34,679 bases of DNA from Chara braunii (lineage: Eukaryota > Streptophyta > Charophyceae > Charales > Characeae), in NCBI GenBank assembly GCA_003427395.1, contig BFEA01000023.1:380777-415455 (forward strand). Direction: 5' to 3'. The first letter of the stretch is position 1. Each line of letters begins with the position of its first letter. Positions 10,424-21,398 of the stretch are shown here, in pieces. Made by a program: the position numbers and the translations under genes. A model generated the notes under the pieces. It saw only the letters and a list, made by a program, of their open reading frames with translations. It had not been told where the DNA came from and searched no databases.

Positions 10424-13351
10424 ACGTTTTCTTAAAAAGTTTCTGAATACCGTCTTAATCTTTTGTTGTATTACTATTGCTTCGGTGCTCCTTGGCATTG
10501 GTATGAAGCCGAATTTGGAGGTCGTCGCGACTGTCAAGGACCTGAAGCACGCGACTCCCTTTCGTTGACTTGTGGACTCCTGCGTTTTCAGATGGTGGGT
10601 GACTAAGCCCGCGAGGCGGAAGGAACCTGGGTTGTGTGAGTTTCCTAAGACAGTGGCCGTTGTCCGCCCGTAATATGCGGTGAGAGGTTGAGAGTGGGCA
10701 TGCCTGTTGGGGCCAAAGCGAGGATGAAGCGGCGGCCCAGTGGGACCCTTCCCATTTGTTGGTCCTCAAAGCTCTCTCTTGAATATTTGCTATTACCACC
10801 AAGGTCTGCACCAAGCCGCTTCACCCAGACCGCGCTTCAGGCGTTGCAGCAGGCTCATGCCCTCCCACTCTTTGAGGAGTCGAAATGGCCACGGAGGTCG
10901 GGGGAGGGTCGCGCCCTTCAGCCGAAATTTGACCTTCCTAACTGTTGGTCTATTGCACGTATCGATCCACACTCGTTGGGATGTCTGGGTTAGCACGCAG
11001 GTTGGCACCAACAACGGTCAGGGGCGCCGTAGCAGAGGGCGCGGTGATATTGACCTCCAAATCATTCGTCGGACTTAAAAAATAGACGGTGGCCGCGGTG
11101 CAAAATTAATCGAACAGTGTAGGAGTTGAGTCCCACGAAAACTCCTAGGTGAACAGCCTAAACTGATTGAACGGTCCGGCAAACTATAGCAATAAGACCG
11201 GTCGAAACAAAGCGCTGCGTTAGCTTTCGGAAGGAGAGGCAACGAAGGCAGACAATGGGGACAAGAGGTAGCAAAAAACGGAAGGGGAAGAAGATGGCTT
11301 TGATTCCTGTCAATACCGGGGGTGACCAGAGCGGGAGGCAACGGGGAAAAGACTAGACAGAGAGGAGTGACGGTCGGAGAAAACAGAGGAACGAAGAGTG
11401 AATCCGAACATGGTCGCCATGCTGCTCTGCTTCGCCGTCTGTAGCACTATTGGGTTTAACTCCATACGAATTTGGCCAGTTAGGCGGCCAGATGCATCGG
11501 ATAGGAGGGGGGCCGAGTGGACTGAACAAGAAGAACAGAAGGAGAGGGATTGAGGCGCATACCCGAGCTCGAAAGGTGGGTGAGCAGCGAGAAGAGCAGC
11601 CATCAGCGGAGTGAATAAGGAAGAGAGAGGAAGGGGTGGAAGGTGAGGGACTTACCTGGTAGAAAGCGCTGTATCTTTCTGAATCCCAACGAAAATTCCA
11701 TACGTAGCTCGCGGTTAATGGACGGGCGGCGATTAGAGGGTGCAGGGAGAGAAAGTTTATCATTAGTTGATGTGGGACAAACCGAATATCGGATGAGCCT
11801 GGTTTGGTCATCGGGCGGGTGCGCTCAGGATGCAGCGGGCAGTGGAGGATTGTGTGGTCTGCCCGCACCTTGTCGTTGGCACTGACCTCCGAGGGTTGAA
11901 ATTCATCTGCAGGCCAGGAAAGACGGACCTTGCCTGTCTGTATCTGGTCGTCCAGACCGCCAAGCACATTCAAACGCTACAGACTACTGCAAAAAGAAAA
12001 AAAAGAAAAAAGGAAAAAAAAAGGGAGAGGTGAAGGCACAAAGCAAAGGTGAGGAGGTTCGTGGATGCAGGCAGGCGCGCGCGCGCGTGCATGCGAGCGC
12101 GCGCGTGAGAGAGAGAGAGAAAAAGAGAGAGAGAGAGAGAGGGGTAAAGGAGGACTTACCTGCATGTGTCATTAGCTATGGCTGTTAACAGGCAACATAT
12201 TTTTGTCACCACGGAAGCTGTAGTGAGGGCATGGCCCATCTGCCCTTCGACAGGTCATCTGATTCTGAGTTCCCACGCGAACACCAACTGTGGAAACAAC
12301 GTACCTGCACGTGGCGGTGGTTTGCATACTCAGCGTTCGCATATACCTCGGTCACTGCCGCTGGTTTTTGTCTTACGAATGGGTTGTTATGGGCGCAGGC
12401 GAGACTGCAGCCGGTTAGGCTGCTGCTACTTTAGTCCGTGCGCTTATTGGTTTCGGCCTGTGAGGCAGGTGCTGCGGTTGGTATGGTGGTTGCGGACTGT
12501 GTCTTCTTTCTCTTGTGTGCGTGTGTGTGCGGCTGATTGAATGACACGTCTGCAATTGCTGTAATCTTACGGTTGACTGTGTATGGTTGACTTGCCGCTG
12601 CATTGCGCTTGCTTTTGCTTTGCTACTGCATACGGTGGCCGTGTGCGCCATACTCTGCTAACTTAAAGCTCTTGTTGCCCTTGCAAGCTTTTCGATTAGA
12701 GAACGGGGAGGAGGGGCTCCATTCGAATGAAGCAGTCCAAGGCTGCGTACTGCGTTCTGGTCAGAGATTGGACTGTTGTAACTTGGGGAAGTGGTCACAC
12801 TCTACAGCGGGGGTTACCATTGCAATTTGAAGGATCGTCAGAAGGTCGTAGCTCTGCGCTTTGACCGAGGTTGAACCATCTCCATTGTGTTGTTGACCAT
12901 CATTGCGGGGCCCTCGGGCGATGGAAGATTTGAAGGCCCTCTCACGCAAGTATAAACGCACCTCTCTTGTATTAGAGTGACTTAACTTATCTTCATCTTC
13001 CCTTCTCACTCTCAGTTTGGTCTTTTGGTTCAGAGAGGAAGGCATCAGGTGGGATCGAAACCCGTAATCCGTGCTAAGGCCTGGGAGGTTCGCCCCACCG
13101 ATTGCGGGAACTCTGTCGGGGTTCAGGCATAACCTTGGAGGCAGGGGACTTTCAGTTAGGCTGAAGCAATCTCCCTTAGGATTTCGTATACCCCTATCTA
13201 TATCACCCTACATTTAGTTTAACTCAGTTTTGACTTTTTGTATATTTCTTCACCTTTAATTCAGGACTTCAACCGAATCAGAGATAATTAACTATGCTTG
13301 TTTAATTTCATTTTGCTTGAAATGGAATCGACGATAACTTCATGCGATGTT
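10424..13351. other. 2.9 kb with no recognisable gene
   Basis: Several reading frames of 60-206 codons exist, the longest on the minus strand at 11353-11973. None shows a known domain, and they overlap on both strands. 11990-12145 is low complexity: A-rich, then (GC)n-like, then (GA)n at 12107-12141. A tRNA-like B box, GGGTTTCGATCCC, reads on the minus strand near 13050, but the arms do not form a cloverleaf. Degraded retroelement sequence is possible. Confidence 0.5.
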
Positions 13352-14205
13352 TTGAAATGGGGTTGGAGATGAGGTCCTCTTGATTGATCCGGTCGCTTTG
13401 CTTGTTTGTCTAAGACATTGAAACGAGGCTAGAGATGAGGTCCTTCTGACTGATCCGGTCGCTTTGCTCGTTTGCCTAAGACATTAAAATGAGGCTAGGG
13501 ATGAGGTTCTCCTGACTGATCCGGTCACTTTGCTTATTGTCGAAGATATTGAAATGGGGCTGAAGATGAGGTCTACCTGACTGATCCGGTTGCTTTGCTT
13601 GTTTGCCTAAGACATTGAAATGAGGCTGGAGATGAGGTCCTCCAGATTTATCCAGTCGTTTTGCTCGTTTGCCCACGACATTGAAATGGGGTTGGAGACG
13701 AGGTCCTCCTGACTGATCCGGTCGCTTTGCTCGTTTGCTTAAAACATTGAAATGGGCTTGGAGATTAGATTCTCCTGACTGCTCCGATCGCTTTGCTCGT
13801 TTGCTTAAGACATTGAAATAGGGTTGAAGATGAGGTCCTCCTGACTGATCCGGTCGTTTTGCTCGTTTGCTGAAGACATTGAAATGAGGCGGGAGATGAG
13901 GTCCTCCTGACTGATCTGGTCGCTTTGCTCGTTTGCTTAAGACATTGAAATGAGGCTGGAGATGAGGTCCTTCTGACTGATCTTGAGTGATCCGGTCGCT
14001 TTGCTCATTTGCTTAAGACATTAAAATAGGATTGGGAATGAAATCTTCCTGACTGATCCCGTCGCTTTGCTCGTTTGCTTAAGGCATTGAAATATGATTA
14101 GAGATGAAGTCCTCCTGACTGATCTGGTCGCTTTGCTCGTTTGTCTAAAACATTTAAATCAGGTTGAAAATGAGGTATTCCTAACCAATCCGGTCGCTTT
14201 ACTAA
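13352..14205 (+). repeat. 66-bp minisatellite, 13 copies
   Basis: The block GATCCGGTCGCTTTGCTCGT or a variant recurs at about 13388, 13453, 13518, 13583, 13648, 13714, 13780, 13846, 13912, 13988, 14057, 14122 and 14187, each followed by a GACATTGAAATGAGGC-type spacer. The usual period of 65-66 bp gives a 22-residue repeat on the minus strand at 13476-13676. Other copies carry length changes (about 10 extra bases near 13980) that break the frame, so I do not call it coding. Confidence 0.93.
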
Positions 14206-14635
14206 GTCAGTCAGTTTTGCTTGTTGACAAAGGTATGACTCTTCTCCTTTAGAGCATAGTCCAGGCTAGTGTGTACGTGATTACATGGGGTTGACTTATA
14301 ACAACTTAGAAAGTTAATTATCTAAGTAAGATACAAGATTAATGTTTTTGTGATCATGACAAACTAAAGATTAAAACTTTGGATGAACGAACCTTTGTTT
14401 TGAATTGGTTGAATGCATTGTGGACATGACACGCTTTCTGACAAAGACTTTTTTTTGTTCAGGATCTGTTTGTTTTCTGCATAGTAGGGTAGTCTTTTAG
14501 TGTTCGTCACGTGCTGGAGCTATAAGAGTTAGTTCAATTCCTGCATTTTTTTAGTTAACTTTATTTTACTGAGTTAAAGTTCTCGCATTTTCTGGGATCA
14601 TTTATTTTACTTGGCTCTGTATAAATTTTGGAAAG
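14206..14635. other. AT-rich sequence, no gene seen
   Basis: Nothing recognisable on either strand beyond short T runs. Confidence 0.6.
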
Positions 14636-15005
14636 TTGTTTTTCCTACGGGAAGCGCTGCCGAAATTTTTACAAAACCAAAGAGTTAGTCAAATTTTGAC
14701 ATTTAAAGTTGATTTTTTGTTTGAGTTTATATATGGATTAGGTAAAATCTAGGAAGTTTTTTTTTTTTTTGGAAGTGCTGCCAAAATTTTTACTAAATCA
14801 AGGAGTTAAACAAAATTTGACTTTATGAAGTCAGACTTATTTTTAAGTTTAATATTTAACCTTGTATAAATTTTGAAAAGACATTTTTCCTACGGGAAGC
14901 GGTACAAAAATTTTCTTAGTTTTGAAGAGTTGGACTATATTTTGGTAGAAGTCTTGGTGATCCACCCTTTATAGGAAAGATGCTGCCAAAAATTTTCTAA
15001 TTCCC
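14636..15005 (+). repeat. Degenerate tandem repeat, period about 80-125 bp, four copies
   Basis: A block like TTTTCCTACGGGAAGCGCTG, followed by CCAAAATTTTTAC and a GAGTTA.CAAAATTTGA block, recurs at about 14639, 14758, 14884 and 14965. The copies are heavily diverged. Confidence 0.7.
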
Positions 15006-15199
15006 TGAGGTTCATGAGAGAGATAGATTTAAGAGTCAGTCTTATGAGATTTTGTGTGGGATGTGATATAGGGATTTATTCTCCGTACACTTAAAGTTTA
15101 AGTATTTGAGATTTGACATGTGTTGTGTAACAGGTCCTTCTTGACCGTTTTGATTCAAAATCTGACTAGTTCAGCTCGATCCTACGAGGGTCGGCTTCT

Positions 15200-15234
15200 G
15201 TTATCTTTTTGATAACTGTTATCTTTTTGATAAC
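15200..15234 (+). repeat. Two adjacent identical 17-base hairpins
   Basis: GTTATC-TTTTT-GATAAC occurs twice, separated by one T. Each is a 6-bp stem with a T5 loop, and together they can also form a larger cruciform. 15235-15439 holds no gene. Confidence 0.85.
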
Positions 15235-15439
15235 AGGTGAGTTGGTTGATTGTCGACTCGTTGGCTTATGACACAACTTTGTTTATAACTGTACTTCAAC
15301 TTGATGCCTTAGCCCTGAGATTTGATATGTTTCTTTAAAGGTTTTAACCAGACTTCTTTTAATGGTCATTATAAAGAATTGATGGGTTTCGATGAAAAGT
15401 ATGACAATGATTGGGGTTTGAGTGTGAGAGGCGTAGTGT

Positions 15440-15790
15440 GAGTTACAAGGAATAGTAAAGTTAACCACAGAAAGAATCGAATATGATCCAAATCGTTCCT
15501 CTTGGATTGCCCTAGTACGCTGGTACTCAGGATCTACCCAACCCCAACATCAAACAGCATCTACAAGATTTACTTATATATTAGCTTGTGATAAATTAAA
15601 AACAGGTAGCCCAGTCATGAATAATGTGCATAGCTTTGGGAACATGGAGCAAACTTTGAAAAATTGTGTACAATTAGCATATATACCAGTGGGTACTTTG
15701 ATTCATAATATTGAATGGAATCCAGGCCAAGGTGCCAAATTCGTTCGGGCTGCAGGGACTTTTGCTCAATTGATTCAAAAAAAATGTGAC
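15440..15790 (+). pseudogene. rpl2: Nuclear insert of mitochondrial DNA: rpl2 fragment
   Basis: One open frame (from after the TAG at 15434) encodes an internal part of mitochondrial ribosomal protein L2. Signature pieces are RIEYDPNRSSWIALVRW (about 15473-15523), a GNM-type block, and HNIEWNPGQGAKFVRAAGTF (about 15701-15765). The W after RSS and the IEWNPGQGAK block match the mitochondrial form rather than plastid L2. Homology begins near 15440 and stops at about 15781, where the frame runs into unrelated sequence (to 15946). Both gene ends are missing, so it cannot make a complete L2. There is no frameshift or stop within the homologous part, which suggests a recent insertion (inference). 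I see no transit-peptide exon nearby that would argue for functional transfer. Confidence 0.85.
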
Positions 15791-16518
15791 TTTCGTATGT
15801 GCATGTGTTTATGCATGTCAGTAATTTGGAGTCTGTGTACGAGCCTTACTTTGGAGGTAGTGAGGTTGACAACCATTTGTCGCGCGCTATGCATACCTGA
15901 TGAGCTTATTTTGCCTTCTTTTGTTTTGTTTCGAGTTCTGATTTAATATGGGTATTGGGATGCCTATTTATTTATTAAGTGATTTTGCTTGTTAATTTTT
16001 ATAGTTGGACGTTGAAGTCCGTGGCAACTGTCAAAGTCAAACCCCTCCACTTCTCTGCAGGCCCTAGATGATGGAGTTTCTCTCTATGGCCATAAGGGTT
16101 GACTGCCAACACAGGCCGGAACCTGTGTAACACCCACTCTCCGCAGGGTGCAGAAGAGGGTGCGGTTCTTAACTGCCTTGGCGGTTGTTTAGCGTCGAGA
16201 GATTAAACCCTCAAGGCGCGTGTCAGCCGACACTTGAGTGTCGAACATGAACCTCGAGACCATCGAGGGCCACGTGATTATGGGTACTACATAGTACTCA
16301 ATCGTCGCGACTACTTGCGTATGCATACATGGCTAGTCGATATGAGAAAGTCTTGCATACGCGCGGTTTTATATTAAGACACGCGCGCGATGCCTAACCG
16401 ATTTTCGTATCAGAAGGTTCTGGGTTGGATACTGAAGGGACTATGAATATTTTGTTTCGTGTGAGTGATTTGACTTTTTGTTTTAGCATGATGTAAAGTG
16501 TGGTAAGAATGATGCGTC
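15791..16518. other. No recognisable gene
   Basis: The right flank of the mitochondrial insert. 16190-16280 has several short inverted pairs (for example GTGTC..GACAC). It may be the 5' part of, or flank to, family A copy 3, but similarity is not clear enough to call. Confidence 0.5.
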
Positions 16519-16912
16519 ATAGTCGACCGACGACGAGTCGCGCTTGGGTGTTCAGCCCCCCAGTGCGTTGGCTTGCATACGGGTCCGGTAGAGGCGTGAA
16601 ACCTCGCGTACCCCCTATGCTACAGCGTACGAGAAAACGCCCTCCACTGGTCCACTTATGCGATTGTATGTAAAAGTTTTCGTATCGTGGACTGGTAGCT
16701 CGGTGGTGATACGCCCACCTAAGGGATGGTGACAGCTGCCACAGGTGGAGGTAAGTTGTACCTCGCGTGACCCTATCTTGTCATAGGCGTTCGTGAAAGG
16801 TATGGCTGGCGCACTCGGCCGGAGCAGCAATGCTCTACGACTAAAGTCTTGTCGAATCCTGCGTGACACGGCTGGGAAGGTCCCCTCTCTTGCAAGGACG
16901 GTGCGCTCGACA
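16519..16912 (+). repeat. Dispersed repeat family A, diverged copy 3
   Basis: Shares ordered blocks with copies 1 and 2: AGTCGACCGACG, AACGCCCTC, GTAGCTCGGT, GATACGCCC, GGTGACA, CTATC.TGTC.TAGG, TGGCGCAC, CCTGCGTGACAC, and the same terminal GCTCGACA at 16905-16912. Sequence between the blocks differs greatly, so the conserved blocks may be under constraint or the copy is much older. Confidence 0.75.
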
Positions 16913-17137
16913 CCACCTCCTCCCTCTTCCTCTCCTCCTCCTCCGCCTCTTCTTCTTCCTCCTCCCTCTCGTCATCCTCCTCCTCCTCGTCGTCCTCCTC
17001 TTCTTCGTCCTCCTCCTCCACGTCCTCCTCCGCTTCCTTCTCCTCTGCTTCCTTCTCCTCCTCTTCGGCCTCGGCCTTTTCCCCCTCGTCTTTCTCCTCC
17101 TCCTCCTCGACCCTTTCCTCCTACTCCTCCTCCTCTT
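16913..17137 (+). repeat. Pyrimidine-only (CTC/CTT)n tract 1
   Basis: Almost pure C+T with scattered CG, directly abutting the end of family A copy 3. Six-frame translation gives acidic Glu/Asp runs on the minus strand and Pro/Leu runs on the plus strand. These are composition artefacts, and I do not call genes here. Confidence 0.9.
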
Positions 17138-17302
17138 GTAATCATTCGCTTTACCCGATAATATTATTCAACAACTCCAACTATCCTCAGGGAAACTTTG
17201 AAGGGAACCAACTACTACACGGTCAGCTAGTCTTTGGCCCCTATATCCAAGTCCGACGAACGATTTGCACGATAAAATTTGTGCGAATCTCTACAACGAG
17301 GC
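17138..17302 (+). repeat. Direct repeat D, copy 1 (165 bp)
   Basis: From TAATCATTCGCTTTACCCGA to TCTACAACGAGGC. About 80% identical to 17899-18065; each copy is preceded by a pyrimidine tract, so tract plus D was duplicated as a unit. No reading frame. Confidence 0.85.
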
Positions 17303-17689
17303 AATCTCGCCTTGACCCCCCTCACCTGCCACCCAGGCCCCTAACCTACTTTTTTTTTCTAGAGCTAAAAAAAAAAAAAAGTTATCAAATCAAATGAATC
17401 GATTCGATTGGTTTTCTATTACGAAATCAAGAACCAATCAAATCGAATGATTCGACTAGATAACATTTTTTTTTAAAATTGATTGTTTAAATGGTTTATT
17501 CAAAATGATTGGTTGATTTGATTAAATCTTAATTTCAAAATCAAGAGTCAATAAAATAGATTGATTTGATTGAATTTTTCTTTTTTTGATTGATTAATTG
17601 ATTTAAAAGGAAAAAAAAGGTTGGGGGGTTGGGCGGTGGGTGAGGGGGGTCGAGGCGAGACAATTTGACTCCCAACCTCCAGACTTAGC
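17303..17689. other. AT-rich sequence with imperfect inverted repeats
   Basis: TGAATCGATTCGATTGGTT (17395-17413) and AACCAATCAAATCGAATGA (17431-17449) are near-complementary. Further GATTGATTTGATT-type words follow to 17600. This resembles a degenerate foldback/MITE. No gene. Confidence 0.5.
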
Positions 17690-17898
17690 TTCATCCTCCT
17701 CTCCCCTGACCCCCCTTTTTCCTCCTCCTCCGCTTCTTCTTCGTCCTCCTCCCTCTCGTCATCCTCCTCCTCCTCCTTTTCCTCCTCTTCCTCCTCCTGC
17801 TCCTGTTTCTCCCCCACCTCCTCGTCCTTCTCCTCGGCCTCGACCCTTCCTCCACGTCTTCCTCCTCTTCCGCGACCATTTCTTCCTCCTCGTCCTCG
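17690..17898 (+). repeat. Pyrimidine-only (CTC/CTT)n tract 2
   Basis: Same composition and internal words as tract 1 (for example TCCTCCCTCTCGTCATCCTC), followed by direct repeat D copy 2. Confidence 0.9.
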
Positions 17899-18065
17899 TG
17901 CAATCATTGACTTTACCCGATAAAATTGTTTAACAATTTCAACTATCCTTAGGAAAACTTCGAAGGGAACCGGCCACTACACGGTTTGATAAGTCTTTCG
18001 CCCCTATATCCAAGTCCAACGAATGATTTGTACATTGAGTAACGCTGTGAGCCTCTATAAAGAGG
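17899..18065 (+). repeat. Direct repeat D, copy 2 (167 bp)
   Basis: Shares TTTACCCGATAA, AACTATCCT, GAAGGGAACC, CACTACACGGT-type and CCCCTATATCCAAGTCC blocks with 17138-17302, in order. Confidence 0.85.
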
Positions 18066-18345
18066 AGGAGGAGGAGGAGGAGGAGGTGGGGGAAGAGGAG
18101 GACGAGGAGGAGGAGGATGAGCTTGAAGAGGAGGAAAAGAAGGAGGAGGAAGAAGAAGTACAAGACGAGGACTAATAGAAGGACGATGAGGAGAAGGAGG
18201 ATGATGAAGGGAAAAAAAAAAAGGTGGAGGAGAAGGAGGAGGAGAACGAGGAAGAGGAGGAGGAGAACAAGGAGGAGAAGGAGGAAGAGGAGAACGAGGA
18301 GAACGAGGAGAAGAACGAGGAAAAGAAAAAGGTTGTGGAGGTGAG
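18059..18345 (+). repeat. Purine-only (GAG/GAA)n tract 3
   Basis: Almost pure A+G, the opposite polarity to tracts 1 and 2. With tract 2 it could form a very large hairpin whose loop is direct repeat D copy 2. Lys/Arg- and Glu-rich frames here are not called as genes. Confidence 0.9.
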
Positions 18346-18490
18346 TGAAGGGAGAGGACGAACATAAGCTCACCTCGATGTCGACGAAGGAGGAGGAGGT
18401 GCCGCTCGATGAAGGCTATAGCGGCGGCGTCTAGAGTTTGAGCAACACAACAGTGGGTCAGCGCAGTAGCGGCATGTTAACGTCACATCA

Positions 18491-18569
18491 TGGGGAGGGG
18501 GGGGGGGGGGGGCCCCNCNGGGNGGGGCCCNGGGNTGTNGGGGGGGGGGGNNGGNGGGGGTNGGCCNCT
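18491..18569. other. G-rich low-quality segment with many N bases
   Basis: A G run of about 20 followed by GGGCCC-like sequence broken by 14 N bases. Homopolymer G and dense ambiguity suggest an unreliable consensus or contig join, so continuity across this point should not be assumed. Confidence 0.8.
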
Positions 18570-20749
18570 ACCTACGTGCAATCCGAAATTGGTTGGCGCG
18601 AATTCAAATTCAAAAATAGCCACTACTCCCCGCCTCCGCCTCCTCCTCCACGTTTAGTTAATTACATGTATTAGTAATACCCTTACAAACATTTTTCCTT
18701 AAATGTTCATCAATCTTAAAAAATATGATATCATGATGTCAAAGTATGAATATGAAATCATGATGGATAAACTGTTTGTAAGATAATGTATTGGTAATTC
18801 GTGACAAATGTAGTCATATGAAATTATAAAATATAACGTAAAAAGATACAATGTAGATAACGGATCAAATTGAACCAATTACTCATATACCAATAACGTG
18901 AATGACATTTGTGAGTGAAATACTATGAATTAGTAGATGTGTTTCGAATGCATGTATGTCATTGTTTGAATCTTCAACCTAAGTGGAGTTGATGCACTTA
19001 GCGTCGTTAACGTGGTGTTAGTCTTCCTAAACCTTAGGGCAATATTGTTATTTTACATTTCAACAGTGTTCTCTTCGGATACGTGTGTCAGACAAGGTTG
19101 GGGGTTATGCCTATCGAATAAGAAAATAAATTATCATTGTTTTTTTTCCATTGTTTTTTACAATCGTAGTTTTCAAAAAGCGTGTTTTTCTCCCAAATAA
19201 ATTGAAAATCTCATGACCGAAGTGTGATCATGCTGAATAGTAAGGCATGAAACCCACTGCATAAGGGTTGCTTAGAAACTCAAAAACGTATGAAAACTTG
19301 AATCGTAGTTACTGATTATGATCAAAGCAAAACATGATGCCACAACAACATGGGTTTTAAGTAGGGAGTCACTGTATGTATCCCAATAAGGATTACTCGC
19401 CTAAAATGGCAAGTCGACCTCTGCTTTTCCTACTTTTTATCAAATTTCATAGTTTTTTTCCCCGCGGGATGGTTGAAATAAGAGGGTAGCATCCTTGCCC
19501 CCAAACCGTTCCTAAAGGTTTGTGGAAAAAACATGTGTAATGAGAATGAGGTTTGAGGCAACAGAGAAACAAACAATGTAAAATTTATTTTATACGATTA
19601 TTTCTTACTTATTTTTTTTTTCTTCTGAATAATGATACTTTATTTATTAAACCACCACCACCTCCGAGTCTCTTTTTATTGAACCTGATTTTTTATGCAC
19701 GCCGAATTTTTTCAAGCCTCGCCTTTATGTGGAACGTTTACAAGTTATTTTTTGTTTTTAAGTATTGCAACGAAATTGATTATGTCATGATTATGTCAAC
19801 ATATAAATATTTTTTTTTCAAAAAAAATAATAAAAAAATAACAACGTAAACAAGATGATAGTCAGATACATTATTGATGTTCTGTTGTGTGAGCATACCC
19901 TCAACAAGTATGGTCGTTGCAGGATGTAGAATCCGCCCTGACTCCGTTGCAAAAATAATAATAATGATAATAGTAAAAAAATAATATGTTATAACGATGA
20001 GATATATTGTTTCGTACTACCGTCTTAACTCGAAAATAAGGTATGTACCTTGTATTCAAAGTTACCTTCGAAGAACGAGTTCTGAGAAATCGCTGAGAAA
20101 TTTTTGAATAGAAGGACCTGGTACTTCAAGGTAGAGTCAAAGATTTGCCTGGTGTAAAATACCATTGTATTCGAGGAGTGAAAGACTTACAAGGAATTCC
20201 TAATCAACGTCGAGGCAGATCAAAATATGGTACCAAAAAATCCCAAATTGAAATATGAACCGAAAAATCTCACAAGTCTCGCTCTACGTACCTTGTATTC
20301 AAGGTGTGTCTTATCTGTTTCGAATAAAAAGTACCCTGCTGACTTTGAAGTCTACTTCGTCCGAGCTCTAAAACTTGACGCAGTTGTGGAATTGATGTGT
20401 TATTTAAAAAAAAAAATAAAAAAATTCACACTGCAGCCCCGTTTTGGTAGGAGTCAACGCCCTTCATGTTCGCATGTGTAAGTATGGGACTTGCGGTAGC
20501 ACCACGTAGTTACGCAGTCCATATGCATGTTGGTCATTCATCCCGTCTATGTATAGACTAAAAGTAGTCCCAAATACAGGCGATTGCATGTGAGCAATCG
20601 TGTCATCCATCGCTTGTTGAGCTATGCCAGAGTGTCATCACGTCCGTGGAAATAAGAGAGATGTAGTGGGCAACTTCGTTTTTTTTTTTTTTTCCCCTTC
20701 ACGTAGTGAGTTACTTATGGTATGTTCAAACAGTTATGTCAAGTGAGAG
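18570..20749. other. 2.2 kb of AT-rich DNA with no recognisable gene
   Basis: Only short reading frames, no domain. The phrase ACCTTGTATTCAA with GTAC flanks recurs at about 20047 and 20290 and, as CCTTGTATTCATATGCAAGG, at 21260, suggesting an eroded local repeat. Homopolymers of T and A occur at 19611, 19811, 20406 and 20679. Confidence 0.6.
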
Positions 20750-20757
20750 TTATATTC

Positions 20758-20856
20758 CTGCGTAGCACGGTGAACGTGTTCGCGCCCCTTCACGTTCACG
20801 CGAACGTGTTCGCTCGAACAACTCACGAACATGTTCGGGTAAACATTGTTTTTTTC

Positions 20857-20899
<43 letters not shown>

Positions 20900-21148
20900 G
20901 TTTGTGACGATATATATATATTTTTCAATTTTTGATTTTTAACTAATGATTGGCTACAAATTTGAACATAACTTCACGGGCAAAAGTTTCTTGTATTATT
21001 ATTTTACATAACATATTATTTTTTTAGATTTTTCAGAGAACTTTTTTTTTTTTTCTTTTTTTTCGCGTTCGGAGTGTTTTGGACGCTTGTTCGCGTTCGG
21101 GCGAACAGGTTTGTGTTCGCCTCCTAACGTGAACACGGTGCTACGTAG
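20758..21148. mobile_element. MITE, hAT-like (391 bp, 15-bp TIRs, 8-bp target duplication)
   Basis: The ends are CTGCGTAGCACGGTG (20758-20772) and, reverse complemented, CTACGTAGCACCGTG (21134-21148): 13 of 15 match. Directly outside lie TTATATTC (20750-20757) and TTGTATTC (21149-21156), an 8-bp target duplication with one mismatch, the size typical of hAT elements. Subterminal regions carry repeated GAACGTGTTCG-type motifs in both orientations, as hAT transposase-binding repeats often do. The middle is AT-rich with (TA)n at 20861-20897. No transposase, so non-autonomous. Confidence 0.82.
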
Positions 21149-21274
21149 TTGTATTCTATTCTTTATATCATTACTAACATTTACTATATATAATTTTTAT
21201 TTTTCTCCACCCTCGCCTTAGGAAAGTTGCACCCTAAAATTTGTTCGACATGGTACGTACCTTGTATTCATATG

Positions 21275-21398
21275 CAAGGTACGCAATACATATCTTTTTG
21301 TTGGGTTAAGACGGTCATGTGCTTGGTGCTCTGACACAAGGTACGTAATACATATATTTTTGTTGGGTTAAGACGGTCGTGTGCTTGGTGCTCTGACG
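21275..21398 (+). repeat. Tandem duplication of 62 bp
   Basis: CAAGGTACGCAATACATATC (21275) and CAAGGTACGTAATACATATA (21337) start two nearly identical copies, each ending GTGCTTGGTGCTCTGAC. Only a few substitutions separate them, so the duplication is recent. Confidence 0.92.

Noticed and set aside
11353-11973. 206-codon minus-strand frame
   Set aside because: No recognisable domain, overlaps other frames on both strands, and has biased Ser/Pro composition; not enough to call a gene.
13030-13110. tRNA gene on the minus strand (B box GGGTTTCGATCCC)
   Set aside because: No acceptor, D or anticodon stems could be paired; at most a tRNA-derived repeat remnant.
13352-15234. CRISPR array
   Set aside because: The repeats are contiguous minisatellite or hairpin units without unique spacers, and the DNA is eukaryotic with no cas genes.
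16773-17021. Acidic Glu/Asp-rich frame on the minus strand (and similar at 17548-17907)
   Set aside because: A by-product of pyrimidine-only triplet tracts; all frames are open there and no start, domain or codon signal supports a gene.
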